The notes: a model not told the origin generated them from the letters alone. Positions 18,966 through 28,279 are shown, counted from the first letter of the stretch. The stretch: DNA of 64,000 nt from Microbacterium sp. BK668 (GCF_004362195.1 NZ_SNWG01000001.1:2976001-3040000), one strand, 5' to 3'. Numbers and translations: made by a program.

Positions 18966-19020
18966 CCTGAAACCTTAAACCTCTACTAGAGGTGTAAAGA
19001 ATTGCCCGGTATGCAATTCC
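18966..19020 (-). promoter_or_regulatory. ftsZ promoter region with two palindromes
   Basis: On the coding strand a perfect 7-bp inverted repeat (GAATTGC-N7-GCAATTC, 19000-19020) is followed by TTTACA, then a perfect palindrome ACCTCT-N3-AGAGGT (18980-18994), then TAAGGT (18973-18978) as -10. TTTACA to TAAGGT is 15 bases; a TTCTTT at 18 bases is an alternative -35. One palindrome thus lies inside the promoter spacer, as at MerR-family promoters. The region is AT-rich compared with its surroundings. Confidence 0.5.
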
Positions 19021-19156
19021 TCGAGTTCGAAGGTAAGCGGAGGGATGCACGCGGCTCGCCACCGCGTGGGCGTGTCGTCACATCCCCACCCGTATCCGTC
19101 GGGCGGGTGCCCACGCCGGGGGCGGCGCGGGCACCCGCTGGCCGATCCGGTGCGTC

Positions 19157-20236
19157 TCAGCGCACGACGACGGCGTTCGGCGACGAGACGTCGTAGGCCG
19201 AGACGGAGTCCGGCGGACGGGACTGCATGACCCGTTCGAGCACGAACGACTTCATGGCGGAGTCCTCGGAGCTGCCCCAGATCACCTGCGTGTCGGTGCC
19301 CCCGAGCGTCAGCGTCACGTCGTCGGGCGTGGATGCCGAGATCGCGGTCACCTGGTCGCGGATGGCGGCGGGAAGCGCCCGCATGACTTCGCCGACGGCC
19401 TCGAAGGCCGACGACGACGTGCCGCCGCGGATCGACAGGAGCGGTCGCCCCGGCGCCGGCTCCTCGGTGGTCGAGAGGGCCACGCCCGCAGCGTCGACGA
19501 GCGTGTAGCCCGCGTTCGTTTCGATGAGCCCGATCGGCAGGCGCTCGACGATCCGGACGACGAGCGCGTGCGGAGGCCGCGCCTCGAGCGAGTACGACTG
19601 CACGAGCGGGAACGTCACGAGAGCCGCCTTGACGGCACTCTCGTCGACGAGCGGCAGCGGCGTGCCGATCTGGCCGGCGAGGGACTCCTCGACAGCGGCG
19701 GCGTCGAGGAGCGACGTGCCGACGACCTCGACCTTCTGCACGGCGAAGAGCGGGCTGTAAGCGGCCGCGAGAGTGGTGAGGACGAGGAGGAGAAGGGATG
19801 CCGCGACCCCGATCCAGATCATCCGCCGCCGTCGCTGGCGCACGGTGAAGCGCCGGACCTCGGCCCGCAGCGCCTTCCGCCGTGCCCTCGCCGCCCTCCA
19901 GACGTCGCGGACCGTGATCGGCGCGTCCTCGGCCTCGGCATCCGTCTCCGCCCGCCGCGCGTCCGAGGGAACGGTGTCCGTCGCCGCCGAGAGCGGGATG
20001 ACCGGCGCGAGCGGTTCCTCGCCGGGCGATGCCGCGACCGCATCCTCGCCGAGCACTCCGCCGCGCGCAGTGCCCTCCCCGCTCTCCCCGCTCACGGCGC
20101 TCTCGCGGCCCACGGTGCTCTCGCGGCCCACGGCGCTCTCGCCCGCCATGGCGCTCTCGCGGCCCACGGCGCGCGTCGCCCCCTCGCCGCCGTCGGCGGG
20201 ACGCGTGGTCGGCGGGAGTGCCGCGGGCCGGCGCAT
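19157..20236 (-). CDS. ftsQ: Cell division protein FtsQ (DivIB type) with repeat-containing N-terminus
   Basis: Bitopic divisome protein that bridges early and late division proteins. The 359-residue product has a long cytoplasmic part (1-137), a membrane helix (about 139-159, IWIGVAASLLLLVLTTL), a POTRA domain starting FAVQKVEVVGTSLLD, and the extracytoplasmic FtsQ domain. The cytoplasmic part contains hexapeptide repeats (VGRES-type, about residues 24-50) from four 18-bp units; this part varies freely in actinobacteria. The start is 3 bases after the murC stop. It ends 212 bases before ftsZ. Confidence 0.92.
   Translation of the reverse strand: MRRPAALPPTTRPADGGEGATRAVGRESAMAGESAVGRESTVGRESAVSGESGEGTARGGVLGEDAVAASPGEEPLAPVIPLSAATDTVPSDARRAETDAEAEDAPITVRDVWRAARARRKALRAEVRRFTVRQRRRRMIWIGVAASLLLLVLTTLAAAYSPLFAVQKVEVVGTSLLDAAAVEESLAGQIGTPLPLVDESAVKAALVTFPLVQSYSLEARPPHALVVRIVERLPIGLIETNAGYTLVDAAGVALSTTEEPAPGRPLLSIRGGTSSSAFEAVGEVMRALPAAIRDQVTAISASTPDDVTLTLGGTDTQVIWGSSEDSAMKSFVLERVMQSRPPDSVSAYDVSSPNAVVVR
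20097..20168. repeat. Four 18-bp tandem repeats in the 5' part of ftsQ
   Basis: Four successive 18-base units (consensus GCGCTCTCGCGGCCCACG on the plus strand) encode GES/GRES hexapeptides in the cytoplasmic tail of FtsQ. Units 1 and 4 are identical. Confidence 0.8.
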
Positions 20237-20239
20237 CCT

Positions 20240-21643
20240 CTAGTCCCCCGGCGTCCGTGCGAGCGAGTCGAGCACCTGGGGGATGATCTGGTACACGTTG
20301 CCGCACCCGAGCGTGATGACGAAGTCGCCGTCGCGGGCGACGGCGGCCGTGTAGTCGGCGGCCGACTGCCAGTCGGCGACGTAGTGCACATGGGAGGGGT
20401 CGTGGAACGCGCTGCTGACGAGCTCGCCCGTCACCCCCGGGATAGGGTCCTCGCGGGCGCCGTAGACGTCGAGCACGACCGTGTGGTCGGCCAGGCCCTC
20501 GAGGACCTCCGCGAACTCCCGGTACATGTGCTGGGTTCGCGAGTAGGTGTGCGGCTGGTGCACGGCGATGAGCCGCCCGTCGCCCACGACGGTGCGGGCG
20601 GCGCTCAGCGCGGCGGCGACCTCCGTGGGGTGGTGGGCGTAGTCGTCGTAGACGCTGACGCCGCGCTCGACGCCGTGCAGCTCGAAGCGCCGGACCGTGC
20701 CGGCGAACTCCTCGACGGCGCCCACGGCTGCAGCCAGCTCGAAGCCGAGGGTCAGCAGCACGGCGACGACGCCGGCGGCGTTGACGGCGTTGTGCTCGCC
20801 GGGGATCTGGAGCTGCGCTCGCACCGACTCGCCCCGATAGCTGAGGGAGAAGGCCACCGGGCCGGCGGTGGCGATGTCGGAGATGCGGACGTCCGCGGCA
20901 TCTGTCATCCCGAACGTGACGACGTGCGGATGCGTGATGGCGGCGGCGACGCGGCGCGCGCCGGGGTCGTCGGCCGAGACGACGACGGCCTCGCGCGCCT
21001 CGTCGGCGAATCGGGCGAACCCTTCGTAGAACGCCTCGTCGGAGCCCCAGTGGTCGAGATGGTCGGGGTCCACATTGGTGATGAGGGCGATGGAGGTGTC
21101 GTAGAGGAGGAACGTCCCGTCGGACTCGTCGGCCTCGATGACGAAGAGCTCGTCCGAGCCGGTGCCGCTCGAAACCCCCAGGTCGGCCACGACGCCGCCG
21201 CTGACGAACGTGGGATCGGAGTCGAGGCTCTTGAGGGCCGTCACGATCATGCCCGTCGAGGTGGTCTTGCCGTGGGCGCCGGCGACCGAGACGAGACGGC
21301 GCCCGCCGATCAGCCAGTGCAGCGCCTGCGAACGGTGGATGACGTGCAGTCCGCGCTCCTTGGCCAGCACGAACTCCGGGTTCTCGGGCCAGATGGCCCC
21401 GGTGTGGATCACGGTGTCGACGTCGTCGGCGAGGTTCGCCGCATCGTGACCGACGAAGACCCTCGCGCCGAGAGCGGCGAGGTCACGCAGCGCCTGGCTG
21501 TCGGCGCGGTCCGATCCCGACACGCGGATGCCCCGCGCCAGGAACATGCGGGCCAGGCCCGACATGCCGGAGCCGCCGATGCCGATGAAGTGCGCAGCCT
21601 CGATGTTCTCGGGGATGGGGAGGCTCAGGTCGGGTCTGATCAT
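20240..21643 (-). CDS. murC: UDP-N-acetylmuramate--L-alanine ligase
   Basis: Adds the first amino acid of the peptidoglycan stem to UDP-MurNAc. The 467-residue protein has the N-terminal nucleotide fold ([17 protein letters not shown]), the ATP-binding loop [13 protein letters not shown], and the Mur ligase motifs [32 protein letters not shown] and [11 protein letters not shown]. In Microbacteriaceae with B-type peptidoglycan the first residue is often Gly rather than Ala, so substrate preference is not certain. It lies between murG and ftsQ in the cluster. Confidence 0.96.
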   Translation of the reverse strand: MIRPDLSLPIPENIEAAHFIGIGGSGMSGLARMFLARGIRVSGSDRADSQALRDLAALGARVFVGHDAANLADDVDTVIHTGAIWPENPEFVLAKERGLHVIHRSQALHWLIGGRRLVSVAGAHGKTTSTGMIVTALKSLDSDPTFVSGGVVADLGVSSGTGSDELFVIEADESDGTFLLYDTSIALITNVDPDHLDHWGSDEAFYEGFARFADEAREAVVVSADDPGARRVAAAITHPHVVTFGMTDAADVRISDIATAGPVAFSLSYRGESVRAQLQIPGEHNAVNAAGVVAVLLTLGFELAAAVGAVEEFAGTVRRFELHGVERGVSVYDDYAHHPTEVAAALSAARTVVGDGRLIAVHQPHTYSRTQHMYREFAEVLEGLADHTVVLDVYGAREDPIPGVTGELVSSAFHDPSHVHYVADWQSAADYTAAVARDGDFVITLGCGNVYQIIPQVLDSLARTPGD

Positions 21644-21719
21644 GACCCGTCAATCCTAGGTTGGCTCGCCCCGCCTCCGGCGCAGGCGCCGGGCGCGCCC
21701 AGCGGCTGCGCGCGTGCGC

Positions 21720-22916
21720 TCAGCGGGCGAGAGCCGCGTCGATCATCGCGACGACGTTCTCGGTCCCCGAGCGTGTGCCGACGGATGCCGCGGCCCGCGT
21801 CATCTCCTGCCGCCGCGCCGGGTCTGCCAGGAGCGGGACGATCTCGCCGCGCACGCGGTCCGCCGTGAGCTCGGCATCCGGGACCAGGACGGCGGCGCCG
21901 GCGCGTACGGCGGACCCGGCGTTGAGCGCCTGCTCGCCGTTGCCGACGGCGTACGGCACGTAGACGGCCGGGATGCCGAGCGCGCTGATCTCGCTCACCG
22001 TCGCCGCGCCGGCCCGCGACACGATGAAGTCGGCGAGCGAGAAGGCGAGGTCCATCCGGTCGACGTACCGCACGACGGTGTAGCCGGCGGCACCCGGATC
22101 CTCGAGGTCGGACTTCTCCCCCGTCACGTGCAGCAGCTGCCACCCGGCGTCCAGCACGTCGCGCCACGAGCCCGCGAAGGCCTCGTTCAGCCGCTGGGCG
22201 CCGAGCGATCCTCCGAACACCAGGAGCGTGGGGCGCGCGGGGTCGAGCCCGAAGTGCGCGGCGGCGTCGCCGCGGCGCGCGGCGCGGTCGAGCGTCACGA
22301 TCTCGCGGCGCAGCGGCATCCCCACGACCGTCCCGCGGCGAAGGGGCGTCCCCTCGAAGGCGACGCCGATCCCGGCGGCACGGCGCGCGCCGAGGACGTT
22401 CGCCAGCCCGGGGCGGGCGTTGGCCTCGTGCACCACGAACGGGATCCGCTCCCGGCCGGCCGCCACGTACGCCGGAGCGGAGGCATAGCCGCCGAAGCCC
22501 GCCACGACATCGACGTGTCGATCGCGCAGGTGCGCGCGCACCTGTCCGACGGCGCGGCGGAAGCGGGTGGGGAAGACCGCGGCATCCCGGTTCGGCCGCC
22601 GCGGGAACGGCACCTTGTCGACGAAGAGCAGCTCGTAGCCGCGCAGCGGCACGAGGCGGGCCTCGAGCCCCTCCCGCGTGCCGAGGACGAGCACCTCGGC
22701 GTCCGGCTCGCGCTCCCGCAGGGCGTCCGCGACGGCGAGGAGCGGATTGACGTGACCGGCCGTCCCGCCGCCGGCGAGAAGATACGTGCGCGCCCCGCCC
22801 CGGTTCTGCGCTTCCCGATCCTGACCCGTCACACCGTCCGTCGCGCCGTCCGCCGGGCCATCCGTCGCACCATCCGTCGGGCCATCCGTCACACCGTCCG
22901 TCGCGCCATCCGTCAC
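21720..22916 (-). CDS. murG: MurG, lipid II-forming GlcNAc transferase, with N-terminal repeat extension
   Basis: Transfers GlcNAc to lipid I on the inner membrane face, making lipid II. Core motifs are LLAGGGTAGHVNP, VVHEANARPGLAN, FGGSLGAQRLNEA and SRAGAATVSEISALGIP. The GTG at 22916 overlaps the ftsW stop by 4 bases (GTGA), giving 398 residues. The first 30 residues are TDG tetrapeptide repeats encoded by 12-bp tandem units, not found in ordinary MurG. Other GTG codons within the repeats could also start translation. The overlap and AGGA nearby favour the first one. Confidence 0.94.
   Translation of the reverse strand: MTDGATDGVTDGPTDGATDGPADGATDGVTGQDREAQNRGGARTYLLAGGGTAGHVNPLLAVADALREREPDAEVLVLGTREGLEARLVPLRGYELLFVDKVPFPRRPNRDAAVFPTRFRRAVGQVRAHLRDRHVDVVAGFGGYASAPAYVAAGRERIPFVVHEANARPGLANVLGARRAAGIGVAFEGTPLRRGTVVGMPLRREIVTLDRAARRGDAAAHFGLDPARPTLLVFGGSLGAQRLNEAFAGSWRDVLDAGWQLLHVTGEKSDLEDPGAAGYTVVRYVDRMDLAFSLADFIVSRAGAATVSEISALGIPAVYVPYAVGNGEQALNAGSAVRAGAAVLVPDAELTADRVRGEIVPLLADPARRQEMTRAAASVGTRSGTENVVAMIDAALAR
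22828..22916. repeat. About seven 12-bp tandem repeats at the 5' end of murG
   Basis: Successive 12-base units of the form GTCxCxCCxTCC on the plus strand encode V/A/P-T/A-D-G tetrapeptides at the MurG N-terminus. Two internal units start with GTG on the coding strand. Confidence 0.8.
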
Positions 22917-24226
22917 CTTGGAATCCTCGCACGGGCGGCGCGGGGCGCTCGTGCGCGGGATGCCGGGGGCCGGCGCTGGGACGGCGGAACGGGGAGCGTC
23001 CGTGCGAACGACAGGAGCACGCCGCAGGCGACCAGCACCGACAGGAGCGACGTGCCGCCCTGCGACATGAAGGGAAGGGGCACGCCCAGCACCGGGAACA
23101 CGCGCAGCACGACGCCGATGTTGATGAGCGCCTGCCCCACGATCCACACGGTGATGGCTCCCGCCACGATCCGGACGAAGGGGTCGTCGGTCTTGCGCAC
23201 GATGTGGAAGGCGCCGACGGCGAAGAGGGCGAAGAGGCCGAGCACGACGATGCAGCCGATGAGCCCGAGCTCCTCGCCGACGATCGCGAAGATGTAGTCG
23301 TTCGCGGCGGCGGGGAGCCAGTCGTACTTCTCCTTCGAGTTGCCGAGCCCCAGGCCGAAGATGCCGCCGCCGGCGAGCCCCCAGATGCCGTGCAGCGGCT
23401 GGTAGCAGGAGTTGAAGTAGTCCGCCAGGCAGTTGGCGTCGAGGAAGCTCATGATGCGGTGCATCCGGTTCGGGCTGGTCACGGCGAACACCGCCGCCCC
23501 GATGATCCCGAGCAGCAGCGGCAGGATGAAGATCCGCAGCTTGACACCCGAGAAGAACAGGGCACCGAGCGCGACGAGGGCGACGATCATCGCCGTGCCC
23601 ATGTCGTCGCCGGCCATGACGGCGGCGAGCACGAGCACCGTGACGGGCACGAGCGGGATGAAGACGTGCGTCCACGACCCCAGCAGGGTGCGCTTGCGGT
23701 ACAGGATGAAGCCGATCCACAGCGCGAGCGCGAGCTTGAGGAACTCCGAGGGCTGGGCTTGGAGCCCGGCGATCTTGATCCAGTTGCGGTTGCCGTCGTT
23801 GTCGATGCCGAGCGGTGTGAAGACGAGCATCTGGAACAGCAGCGCGCCGATCAGCGCGGGCCACGCCGCCCGCTTCCAGAACTCGATCGGCAGGCGACTG
23901 GCCACGAGCATGAGCGGGATGCCGATGAGCGCGAAGACCGCCTGCTTGATCACCGCCTCGTAGGGGGCCTCGCCGCGCGCGGTCGCCGTCGCCGAGGTCG
24001 CGGACAGGATCATGACGAGCCCGAAGCCCGTGAGCATGAGCGCCGTCGACGTGATGAGCAGGAACTCGCTCGGCACCGGGGCGAAGACCTTCCCGAGGCT
24101 CACACGGGCCGCGAGGCCGCGCTTGGGCGTGCCGAGTTCGGTGCTGAGGTCGGTGCTGAATTCGGTGCCGGAGGAAGCGTCAGCGCGTCGGACCGCCGGC
24201 CGGGTCGGTGTCGTCGTGCTCGTCAT
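22913..24226 (-). CDS. ftsW: Lipid II polymerase FtsW (SEDS family)
   Basis: Septal peptidoglycan glycosyltransferase working with FtsI. The 437-residue protein has a cytoplasmic N-terminus of about 50 residues and ten hydrophobic helices. SEDS motifs are visible: NRNWIKIAGLQAQPSEFLKL, the large loop GLGLGNSKEKYDWLPAAAND and GEELGLIG, and the end motif VLGVPLPFMSQGGTSLLS. The C-terminus is a basic Pro/Arg-rich tail. Its start lies 47 bases inside the end of murD and its stop overlaps murG by 4 bases. Confidence 0.96.
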   Translation of the reverse strand: MTSTTTPTRPAVRRADASSGTEFSTDLSTELGTPKRGLAARVSLGKVFAPVPSEFLLITSTALMLTGFGLVMILSATSATATARGEAPYEAVIKQAVFALIGIPLMLVASRLPIEFWKRAAWPALIGALLFQMLVFTPLGIDNDGNRNWIKIAGLQAQPSEFLKLALALWIGFILYRKRTLLGSWTHVFIPLVPVTVLVLAAVMAGDDMGTAMIVALVALGALFFSGVKLRIFILPLLLGIIGAAVFAVTSPNRMHRIMSFLDANCLADYFNSCYQPLHGIWGLAGGGIFGLGLGNSKEKYDWLPAAANDYIFAIVGEELGLIGCIVVLGLFALFAVGAFHIVRKTDDPFVRIVAGAITVWIVGQALINIGVVLRVFPVLGVPLPFMSQGGTSLLSVLVACGVLLSFARTLPVPPSQRRPPASRARAPRAARARIPR

Positions 24227-25724
24227 CGGCCCCCCTCGCGATCCGGTCGTTCACCGCTGCCGCGAAGCGGCTGCCTCTGTCGGCATAGGACGAGAACTGG
24301 TCGAAGGATGCCGCGGCGGGGGCGAGCAGAACCACGTCCCCGTCACGCGCGATCCCGGCCGCCAGCTCGACGACCCGCGCCATGACGTCTTCAGTCTCAT
24401 CGGCGTCCACCTCGAACACGGGCACCTCGGGCGCGTGTCGTCCGAACGCCTCCAGAACGTGAGCACGGTCGACGCCGATCACGATGGCGGCTTTCGAGCG
24501 GATGCCGCGCTCTCGCACGAGCGACGAGACGTCGACGCCCTTGAGCAGCCCCCCGACGACCCACACCGCGCCGGGGAAGGCGGCGAGCGAGGATGCCGCG
24601 GCGTGCGGATTGGTCGCCTTCGAGTCGTCGACCCACGTGACGCCCTCCGCCACCGCGACGACCTCGATGCGGTGGGGGTCGAGACGGAACGAGCGCAGCG
24701 CGTCGCGGATGGCGCCGGGCTCGACGTCGAGCGAGCGGGCGAGCGCGGCCGCGGCGAGGATGTTCGCCACGACGTGGGGAGCGGCCAGACCCTGATCGCG
24801 GAGCTCGGCGATCGTTGTGAGCTCGAGGGCGCTCGTGCGCCGCTCCTCGTGGAAGGCTCGGTCGACGAGGATTCCCTCGACGACGCCGAAGTCGCTGGGG
24901 CCCGGGACGCCGAGATCGAAGCCGATCGCCCGCGCGCCCTCGATCACGTCGGCGTCCTCGACCATGCGCTGGGTCGCGGCATCCGCCTTGTTGTACACGC
25001 AGGCGACACGCGTGTTGTCGTACACGTGCGCCTTGGCGTCGCGGTACGCCTCGAACGAGCCGTGCCACTCGAGGTGATCGTCGGCGAGGTTCAGGCACAC
25101 CGCGGCGTGCGGCGAGACGGGATCGGGCCCGGTCTGCAGGCCGAGGTACCAGAGCTGGTGGCTCGACAGCTCAACGACCAGCGCGTCGAAGCCCTCGGGA
25201 TCGCGGACGGCGTCGAGGACCGGCGTGCCGATATTGCCCACGGGCGCAGCTTTCAGGCCCCCGGCGACGAGCATCGTCGCCGCCAGCCGCGTGGTCGTCG
25301 TCTTGCCGTTCGTGCCGGTGATGAGGATCCAGTCGGCGGGGCGGCCATCGGCCCGCACGACCTTGTCGCGGACCCGCCACGCGAGCTCGACGTCCCCCCA
25401 TAGCGCGATGCCGGACTCGCGGATCCACGTGATGACGGGATGGCTCGGCGCGAAGCCGGGCGACGCGATGACGACGTCCGGCCGGAAGTCCGGGAGCTCG
25501 GCCGGAACGGCGTCGAGGCGGCCGGTCCACAGCCGCGCGCCGATGACCGGCAGCAGGCGCTCGTACTCCTCGTCGGCCTTCTCGGTGACGACGAGCACGT
25601 CGGCGCCGAGCTCGGCGAGCGTGTCGGCGACGGAGAAGCCGGTGACGGACATGCCCAGCACGACCGCCCGCAGGCCCCTCCAGTCCGCATGCCAGCTGGT
25701 GAGGATGTCGAGCCGGTCGGTCAT
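24180..25724 (-). CDS. murD: UDP-N-acetylmuramoyl-L-alanine--D-glutamate ligase
   Basis: Adds D-glutamate as the second stem residue. The 514-residue protein has the Rossmann-like first domain (VLGMSVTGFSVADTLAELGADVLVV), the ATP loop ITGTNGKTTTTRL, the ELSSHQLWYLGL and NLADDHLEWHGS motifs, and VTWVDDSKATNPHAAASSL in the third domain. The ATG overlaps the mraY stop by 4 bases (ATGA). It is longer than E. coli MurD, with insertions and an acidic C-terminal tail that overlaps the ftsW start. Confidence 0.97.
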   Translation of the reverse strand: MTDRLDILTSWHADWRGLRAVVLGMSVTGFSVADTLAELGADVLVVTEKADEEYERLLPVIGARLWTGRLDAVPAELPDFRPDVVIASPGFAPSHPVITWIRESGIALWGDVELAWRVRDKVVRADGRPADWILITGTNGKTTTTRLAATMLVAGGLKAAPVGNIGTPVLDAVRDPEGFDALVVELSSHQLWYLGLQTGPDPVSPHAAVCLNLADDHLEWHGSFEAYRDAKAHVYDNTRVACVYNKADAATQRMVEDADVIEGARAIGFDLGVPGPSDFGVVEGILVDRAFHEERRTSALELTTIAELRDQGLAAPHVVANILAAAALARSLDVEPGAIRDALRSFRLDPHRIEVVAVAEGVTWVDDSKATNPHAAASSLAAFPGAVWVVGGLLKGVDVSSLVRERGIRSKAAIVIGVDRAHVLEAFGRHAPEVPVFEVDADETEDVMARVVELAAGIARDGDVVLLAPAAASFDQFSSYADRGSRFAAAVNDRIARGADDEHDDTDPAGGPTR

Positions 25725-26830
25725 GTGCGCGCGAGCCATTCGACGTAGAACGCGCCGATGCCCGTGACCGCCAGCATCCCCGCGATGATCCACATGCGGA
25801 TGACGATCGTCGTCTCGGGCCACCCGCGCATCTCGAGATGGTGGTGGAAGGGACTCATGAGGAACAGGCGCTTGCCCCGCGTGAGCTTGAAGTAATACCG
25901 CTGCAGGATCACCGAGCCGGGGCCGATGATGAAGACGCCGGCGACGATGACCGCGAGGATCTCGGTCCGCGAGAGGATCGACATCGCCGCGATGACGCCG
26001 CCGATGGCCATCGAGCCGACGTCGCCCATGAAGATCTGCGCCTTCGGCGCGTTCCACCAGAGGAATCCGACGAGGGCTCCGACGAAGGCCGCCGCGACGA
26101 TCGTGAGGTCGAGCGGGTCGCGCGTGCCGTAACAGGCGGTCTGGAAGCTCGCCACGAGGTCGGACGAATCGCACCGCTGCTGGAACTGCCAGAACGTGAT
26201 GAGGCTCATCGCCGCGATGGTGAAGATGCCGGACCCGGCGGCGAGGCCGTCGAGGCCGTCCGTCACGTTCGTGCTGTTCGACCACGCGACGCCGATGAAG
26301 GTGATCCACAGGATGTAGAGGATCCACCCCGCCACGACCCCGAGCGCCATGAAGGACAGCACCGGGATGTCGCGGAAGAACGAGACGTACGGGGAGGCCG
26401 GGGTCTGCCCCGCCGGATTGGCGAAGCTGAGCGAGACGATCGCCCAGGGAACGATGACGATCACCTGGCCGAGGATCTTCCGCCACCCGGAGAGGCCGAG
26501 GCTGCGCTGACGGTGCAGCTTCATGTAGTCGTCGATGAAGCCGACGACGCCGAACCCGACCATCATCCACAGCACGAGCAGGCCCGAGAGGGTCGGCGGG
26601 AAGTTGCCCGCGTAGGTGCCGATGAAGTAGCCGAGGAGCGTCCCGGCGATGAAGATGACGCCGCCCATGGTCGGAGTTCCGCGCTTGGCCTCATGCGGCG
26701 GGATGTTGCCGTCCTCGGGCGTGCGGATGATCTGACCCCATCCCCACCGGCGGAAGAGGCGGATGAAGACCGGTGTGAGGAACAGGGTGAAGGCCAGCGA
26801 GATCGCCGTCGCGGTCAGGAGGGATCTCAC
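25721..26830 (-). CDS. mraY: Phospho-MurNAc-pentapeptide translocase
   Basis: Integral membrane enzyme that moves phospho-MurNAc-peptide to undecaprenyl phosphate, producing lipid I. The 369-residue protein has ten hydrophobic segments and the catalytic motifs FIDDYMK (double Asp), STNVTDGLDGLA, AQIFMGDVGS and the SPFHHHLEMRGW histidines. GTG at 26830 overlaps the murF stop (GTGA) and begins at the first hydrophobic helix. A longer in-frame reading upstream runs antiparallel to murF sequence and is rejected. Confidence 0.97.
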   Translation of the reverse strand: MRSLLTATAISLAFTLFLTPVFIRLFRRWGWGQIIRTPEDGNIPPHEAKRGTPTMGGVIFIAGTLLGYFIGTYAGNFPPTLSGLLVLWMMVGFGVVGFIDDYMKLHRQRSLGLSGWRKILGQVIVIVPWAIVSLSFANPAGQTPASPYVSFFRDIPVLSFMALGVVAGWILYILWITFIGVAWSNSTNVTDGLDGLAAGSGIFTIAAMSLITFWQFQQRCDSSDLVASFQTACYGTRDPLDLTIVAAAFVGALVGFLWWNAPKAQIFMGDVGSMAIGGVIAAMSILSRTEILAVIVAGVFIIGPGSVILQRYYFKLTRGKRLFLMSPFHHHLEMRGWPETTIVIRMWIIAGMLAVTGIGAFYVEWLART

Positions 26831-28254
26831 GAGAACGATTCTCCCAGACGATCGCCGAGGAACCTCAGGCCCGCGGAGTTGGACGACTTCACCAGCACGC
26901 GATCGCCGTCGCGGAGCTCGGTCAGCAGGTAGTCGAACGCCTCGTCGGCGGTCGCGAAGAAGACCGCCTCCCCGTCCCACGACCCCTCGCCGACCGCGGC
27001 GAGGAAGAGGCGGCGCGCCTCCGTTCCGACGACCACGATCCGCTGGATGCCGAGGCGCACGGCCTGCAGCCCGACGCGGTCGTGCTCCTCCCCCGCGAAC
27101 TCGCCGAGCTCGCTCATCGCGCCGAGGACGGCGACCATGCGCTCGTCGGGCCCGGTGATCTGCGCGAGCGTGCGCAGCGCCGCCGACATGGAGTCGGGGC
27201 TGGCGTTGTAGGCGTCGTTGATGATGCGCACGCGATCCGAGCCCAGCGGCTGCATGCGCCATCTCTCGGCGAGCTCCACCGTCTCAAGACGCGCGATGGC
27301 GTCCTCGAGCGCGACGCCGAGCGCCGTCGCCGCCGCGATCGCGGCGAGCGCGTTCATGACATGGTGCTCTCCGAGGACCCGCAGATGCAGTGGGGTGCTG
27401 ACGCCGTCGGCGGTGATGAGCGAATGCGTGCCGGACGCCGTCACCTCGACGTCGTCGGCGCGCACGTCGATGGCGTGCCCGCGGGCACCCGCTCCTCGCC
27501 CGAACCACCGGACCGCGGCATCCCTCTCCCGTGCGATCTCCGCCATCGTCGCCACGCGCGCGTCGTCGGCGTTGAGCACGGCGAGCCCGCCCTCGCGCAC
27601 GGCGCGGATGAGCTGGGACTTCTCGAACAGCGTCGATTCGATGCCGCCGAAGCCGCCGGCATGCGCCATCCCGACCATGAGCACGATGCCGATGTCGGGA
27701 GTGACGAGGCCGGCGAGACGGGCGATCTCGCCCGGGCCGCTCGCGCCGAACTCGCTCACGAGGAAGCGGGTGGAGGGCGTGACGCGCAGCATCGTCAGCG
27801 GAGCGCCGACTTCGTTGTTGAAGGACGCGCGCGGGGCGACGGTCTCGCCCTCGTCCTCGAGGATGCGCGCGAGCATGTTCTTCGTCGTGGTCTTGCCGTT
27901 GGAGCCGGTGATGCCGACGATCCGCAGGTCGCCGGCCGCCCGGACCCGCGCCACGACCTCGCGGGCGAGGTCTGCGAGCGCCGTCACGACGTCGGGGACG
28001 ACGATCTGCGTGACGGGAGCCTCGACCTGCCGTTCGACGATCGCGACGACGGCGCCGTTCTCGACCGCCGCGGGCACGAACAGATGCCCGTCGGTGACGT
28101 CGCCGGGCTTGGCGACGAAGATCCCGCCGGGCTCGATGAGGCGGGAGTCGGTGTCGACACCGCCCGAGACGACGGTGGAGGGCGTGTGGCTCCCGGACAG
28201 GAGGAGTTCGCCGGAGACGGCGTGCGAAAGCTCAGTGAGTGTCAGGTCGATCAT
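26827..28254 (-). CDS. murF: UDP-MurNAc-tripeptide--D-alanyl-D-alanine ligase
   Basis: Adds D-Ala-D-Ala to complete the precursor. The 475-residue protein begins MIDLTLTELSHAVSG, as MurF does, and has GITGSNGKTTTKNML (ATP), FNNEVGAPLTML, INDAYNASPDSMSAALRTL and the C-terminal LVKSSNSAGL, which together separate it from MurE. It lies directly after ftsI with a 25-base gap, so the murE gene that usually sits here is missing from the cluster. Confidence 0.95.
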   Translation of the reverse strand: MIDLTLTELSHAVSGELLLSGSHTPSTVVSGGVDTDSRLIEPGGIFVAKPGDVTDGHLFVPAAVENGAVVAIVERQVEAPVTQIVVPDVVTALADLAREVVARVRAAGDLRIVGITGSNGKTTTKNMLARILEDEGETVAPRASFNNEVGAPLTMLRVTPSTRFLVSEFGASGPGEIARLAGLVTPDIGIVLMVGMAHAGGFGGIESTLFEKSQLIRAVREGGLAVLNADDARVATMAEIARERDAAVRWFGRGAGARGHAIDVRADDVEVTASGTHSLITADGVSTPLHLRVLGEHHVMNALAAIAAATALGVALEDAIARLETVELAERWRMQPLGSDRVRIINDAYNASPDSMSAALRTLAQITGPDERMVAVLGAMSELGEFAGEEHDRVGLQAVRLGIQRIVVVGTEARRLFLAAVGEGSWDGEAVFFATADEAFDYLLTELRDGDRVLVKSSNSAGLRFLGDRLGESFS

Positions 28255-28279
28255 GGTGTGGATGCCGGTCGGGCCGCTG

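Noticed and set aside
22828..22916. CRISPR-like regular repeat
   Set aside because: Units are contiguous 12-bp coding repeats without spacers and stay in the murG frame; the same holds for the ftsQ and hisD repeats.
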